From Pseudomonadota bacterium (GTDB taxonomy: Bacteria > Myxococcota_A > UBA796 > UBA9615): DNA of 36,503 nucleotides. The notes under the pieces were generated by a model. The model saw only the letters and a list, made by a program, of their open reading frames with translations, ran no database searches and was not told the DNA's origin. The DNA lies in the NCBI GenBank assembly GCA_024229515.1, contig JAAESI010000231.1, positions 1-36,503 on the forward strand, read 5' to 3'. The number at the start of each line of letters is the position of its first letter. Positions within the stretch are counted from its first letter, which is position 1. Below are positions 34,721 through 36,503 of this stretch, piece after piece. Made by a program: the position numbers and the translations under genes.

Positions 34721-35242
34721 ATGGCCGTGACCGTCCAAGACCTTCGAGCTCGAGTAGAGACCGACCTCGACGACGACACCCTGCAGCGGATCCTCGACTC
34801 CGCGGTCCAGGCGATCGACCGGGCCGCCGGCAAGGCGATCGCCGAGCAGGAGGCGAAGCTGGCCGCAAATTCGGAGTGGTTCGCCACGATCCGGAGGCCC
34901 GCGTCCGGGATCGTGATCAAGGAGCGCCGGCGCCACACCTCCCCCGAGGTGACCCTGGCCGCCGACGACTACCGCCAGGTCGGGACCTATCGCTTCCTCC
35001 GGCTGACCGACGGGACCAACCCGGCGCCGTGCTGGGGCCACGAGGTCGTGATCGACTACGTCCCCGAGGTCGACGAGGACGTCCGCGATCGGGTGGCCCT
35101 GGATATCAGCCAGGTGGACCTCGAATTCCGAGCCTTCGAGCGGGAAAAGTCTGGCGACTGGGAGGGGGAGCAGAAGGAGTGGAAGAGCCGACGCCGTGAG
35201 CTCCTCGCCCAGGTCCGAGAGGGGCGGTCTTTGATTCAATGA
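34721..35242 (+). CDS. Head-tail adaptor (connector) protein
   Basis: A 173-residue protein that should sit below the portal. The N-terminal VTVQDLRARVETDLDDDTLQ and RILDSAVQAIDRAAGKAIAE form the four-helix start of HK97 gp6/SPP1 gp15-like adaptors, followed by a beta insert (SGIVIKERRRHTSPEVTLAA, YRQVGTYRFLRLTDG, HEVVIDYVPEV) and closing helices. The stop overlaps the next start by ATGA. Confidence 0.78.
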   Translation: MAVTVQDLRARVETDLDDDTLQRILDSAVQAIDRAAGKAIAEQEAKLAANSEWFATIRRPASGIVIKERRRHTSPEVTLAADDYRQVGTYRFLRLTDGTNPAPCWGHEVVIDYVPEVDEDVRDRVALDISQVDLEFRAFEREKSGDWEGEQKEWKSRRRELLAQVREGRSLIQ

Positions 35243-35598
35243 GCGCCCGCTCCTCCATGACCATGAGGGCGACGGTCACCCGGAACACGGGGACCGGGAC
35301 CAACGACTGGAATCGCCCCGACCCGGCGCTGCTGACCGAGGTCGGGGTGATCGCCTGCCGGGCATGGTCGAAGGAGAAGAAGGACGTCGACGATTCCAAC
35401 AAGACCGGGGTGATCGAAGGGGTCGCCGTGCTGATCCCCGTCGCGGCCGACGTCAAGGAGCGGGACCGTCTCGAGGTCCGGGACCGGCTCGGCTTCCTGC
35501 AGTTTGGCGGCCCGATCTACGTCGAGACTCTGCGGCCGATGGGTGGCTCCGGATCCCGGGCCAACCACCGGCAGCTATTCTGCAAAAGGCACCTCTGA
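35239..35598 (+). CDS. Head-closure (stopper) protein
   Basis: A 119-residue beta-barrel-like protein: MTMRATVTRNTGTGTNDWNR, a helical-insert-like middle, and GVAVLIPVAADVKERDRLEV with PIYVETLRPM. This is the layout of head-tail joining stoppers such as SPP1 gp16. Order (adaptor, stopper, gp10-like, terminator, tube) supports it. Sequence similarity among stoppers is weak, so this is position plus pattern. Confidence 0.68.
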   Translation: MSARSSMTMRATVTRNTGTGTNDWNRPDPALLTEVGVIACRAWSKEKKDVDDSNKTGVIEGVAVLIPVAADVKERDRLEVRDRLGFLQFGGPIYVETLRPMGGSGSRANHRQLFCKRHL

Positions 35599-35600
35599 CA

Positions 35601-35993
35601 ATGGCGCTCGACTGGAAGGGCAACGAGGTGAAGGGCAAGGCCTACCGGGCCGCGATCCTCGGGATCGACGCGACCATGGCGGCCGCGATCATCCACGCCA
35701 AGGGGGACCACGGCCCAGGCGCCCACAGCAAGCGCCGCTTTATCACCCGGAGCTCGGAGCTCGAGCGGGGGACGCGGATCGTCCAGCCCGCCCGGAAGAT
35801 CCGCACCCGGGTGGTCGGTCGCTGGGGCGTCCGGGGCGTCGTCTACGCTCGGCGGATCGAGCTCGGCTTCCAGGGGAAGGACTCGCGGGGCCGGGTCGTC
35901 GACGCCCCGAGCTATCCCTATCTCCGGCCGGCAGCGGAGGAGGAGTATCCCAAGCTGAAGCGCCGGGTCACGAGGGCCTTCCGCCATGCGTGA
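35601..35993 (+). CDS. HK97 gp10-like neck/tail-completion protein
   Basis: A 130-residue basic protein. An N-terminal helix (YRAAILGIDATMAAAIIHAK) is followed by a beta region (RTRVVGRWGVRGVVYARRIE, LGFQGKDSRGRVVDAPSYPY) and the ending LRPAAEEEYPKLKRRVTRAF. The PYLRPA...E ending is a recurrent feature of HK97 gp10-like neck proteins. ATG 35601 follows the previous stop at once. The stop overlaps the next gene by 8 bases. Confidence 0.75.
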   Translation: MALDWKGNEVKGKAYRAAILGIDATMAAAIIHAKGDHGPGAHSKRRFITRSSELERGTRIVQPARKIRTRVVGRWGVRGVVYARRIELGFQGKDSRGRVVDAPSYPYLRPAAEEEYPKLKRRVTRAFRHA

Positions 35994-36411
35994 CCTCTTC
36001 AAGGCTCTACTGACCATGACCCAGGCGACCCCCGAGATCTTCGCCCTGGTCGAGGACCGGATCTGGATCAACGAGATTCCCGAGGACGTGATCGAGAAGG
36101 CCGACACCCGCGAGCCTCCCAAAATGCTGGTGATCCGGCAGGGGGGTGGCGGGGCCCAGGAGGACATTCTCCCGATTGTCGACCGGACCGTGATCACGCT
36201 CTGTTATGGGGAGACGGACCACGAGGCCGACCGTCTCCTCCGCGCCGTGGCGCAACGCTGGACCCTATTGGCCCGGGAGATCCACAACGAAGTGCTTCTC
36301 CACCACATTAACCCGACCGGAGGGCCGATTCCGTCGGTCGAGCCGGACCTGGTCTGGCCAGCAATCGCGCAGAGCTGGACCACAAAAGCCGACATCCTGG
36401 AGGTGGCATAG
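35986..36411 (+). CDS. Tail terminator protein
   Basis: A 141-residue protein of the size and place of tail terminators (lambda gpU/DUF3168-like), which cap the tail tube and join it to the head. An N-terminal helix (MRDLFKALLTMTQATPEIFA) leads into LVEDRIWINEIPED, beta strands PPKMLVIRQGGGG and TVITLCYGETDHEADRLLRA, a helix, and a closing strand WPAIAQSWTTKADILEVA. That last strand (ending the tail-end repeat) is typical. It is followed one base later by the tail tube gene on the circle. Confidence 0.75.
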   Translation: MRDLFKALLTMTQATPEIFALVEDRIWINEIPEDVIEKADTREPPKMLVIRQGGGGAQEDILPIVDRTVITLCYGETDHEADRLLRAVAQRWTLLAREIHNEVLLHHINPTGGPIPSVEPDLVWPAIAQSWTTKADILEVA

Positions 36412-36503
36412 CATGCCCGAGCTCGAGATTGTCAACGGTCCACTGAGTCTCTACTGGGCCCCCGTCGGGGAGGCCTTCCCGACGATCAGCGCCGCGCCGG
36501 TTG
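36363..36503. repeat. Terminal direct repeat, copy 2
   Basis: Second copy of the 141-base repeat. It holds the end of the tail terminator gene (stop at 36409-36411) and the first 91 bases of the major tail protein gene (from ATG 36413), whose full copy runs 51-617. It should be trimmed to give the 36,362-bp circle. Confidence 0.95.
36413..36503 (+). CDS. Major tail protein, 5' fragment repeated by circular overlap
   Basis: The first 91 bases of the gene at 51-617, present a second time only because of the 141-base terminal overlap. It is cut by the end of the window and is not a second gene. Confidence 0.95.
   Translation, partial: MPELEIVNGPLSLYWAPVGEAFPTISAAPV

Noticed and set aside
1..36503. 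tRNA genes, integrase and attachment site
   Set aside because: No cloverleaf or T-loop pattern and no tyrosine or serine recombinase motifs were noticed by eye. A dedicated tRNA scan could still find one.

Overview
The window is one complete, circularly closed genome of a tailed phage (siphovirus-type Caudoviricetes) from a high-G+C host. Its last 141 bases (36363-36503) repeat its first 141 (1-141) exactly, so the unique genome is 36,362 bp and the major tail protein gene is split across the arbitrary cut. All supported genes lie on the + strand, packed with ATGA, GTGA, TAATG or TGATG overlaps. I see no integrase, excisionase, CI-type repressor, tRNA or CRISPR array. The host cannot be named from sequence alone. 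G+C is roughly two thirds by eye. A lipobox, a classical signal peptide and a stand-alone M15 endolysin with no cell-wall-binding domain and no mycolate esterase mildly favour a didermal bacterium.

Layout, following the circle. (1) Packaging and head, 26158-34717: small and large terminase, a portal fused to a Mu F-like minor head domain, a membrane-anchored virion-like protein, a prohead protease with a long C-terminal extension, the HK97-fold major capsid protein and three small head proteins. (2) Neck, 34721-36411: adaptor, head-closure, HK97 gp10-like and tail-terminator proteins. (3) Tail, 51-9267: tail tube, a small coiled-coil protein, tail assembly chaperones joined by a -1 frameshift on T TTT TTT, tape measure, and a 1382-residue hub plus fibre protein. 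(4) Lysis, 9264-10614: an XhlA-like membrane protein, a 47-residue membrane peptide, an M15 peptidase endolysin and an Arg-rich membrane protein. (5) Accessory genes, 10618-13289: a Cys-rich protein, a lipoprotein, a secreted protein, a membrane protein and a conserved-looking protein, closed by an intrinsic terminator. (6) Control region, 13290-13588, with nested inverted repeats of ACGCGTAGA. (7) Early region, 13589-26108: a PAPS-reductase/DndC-like protein, many small Cys-rich (zinc-ribbon-like) proteins, winged-helix proteins, an ERF annealing protein with a PD-(D/E)XK nuclease, a secreted repeat protein, a DnaA-box cluster that is the best origin candidate (20699-20898), an HNH-like protein and a second PD-(D/E)XK-like nuclease.

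How it probably works: no DNA polymerase, helicase or primase is encoded, so replication should use the host replisome, perhaps recruited through host DnaA, with the ERF/nuclease pair making concatemers for packaging. Three features recur. A leader cassette (A/C-rich stretch, GAGAAGGAGG, GCGACA, ATG) precedes many early genes. At three places such a start lies in frame inside a longer gene (8320, 22956, 25270), suggesting gene fusions that keep an internal start. GAGCTC and CTCGAG are strikingly abundant.
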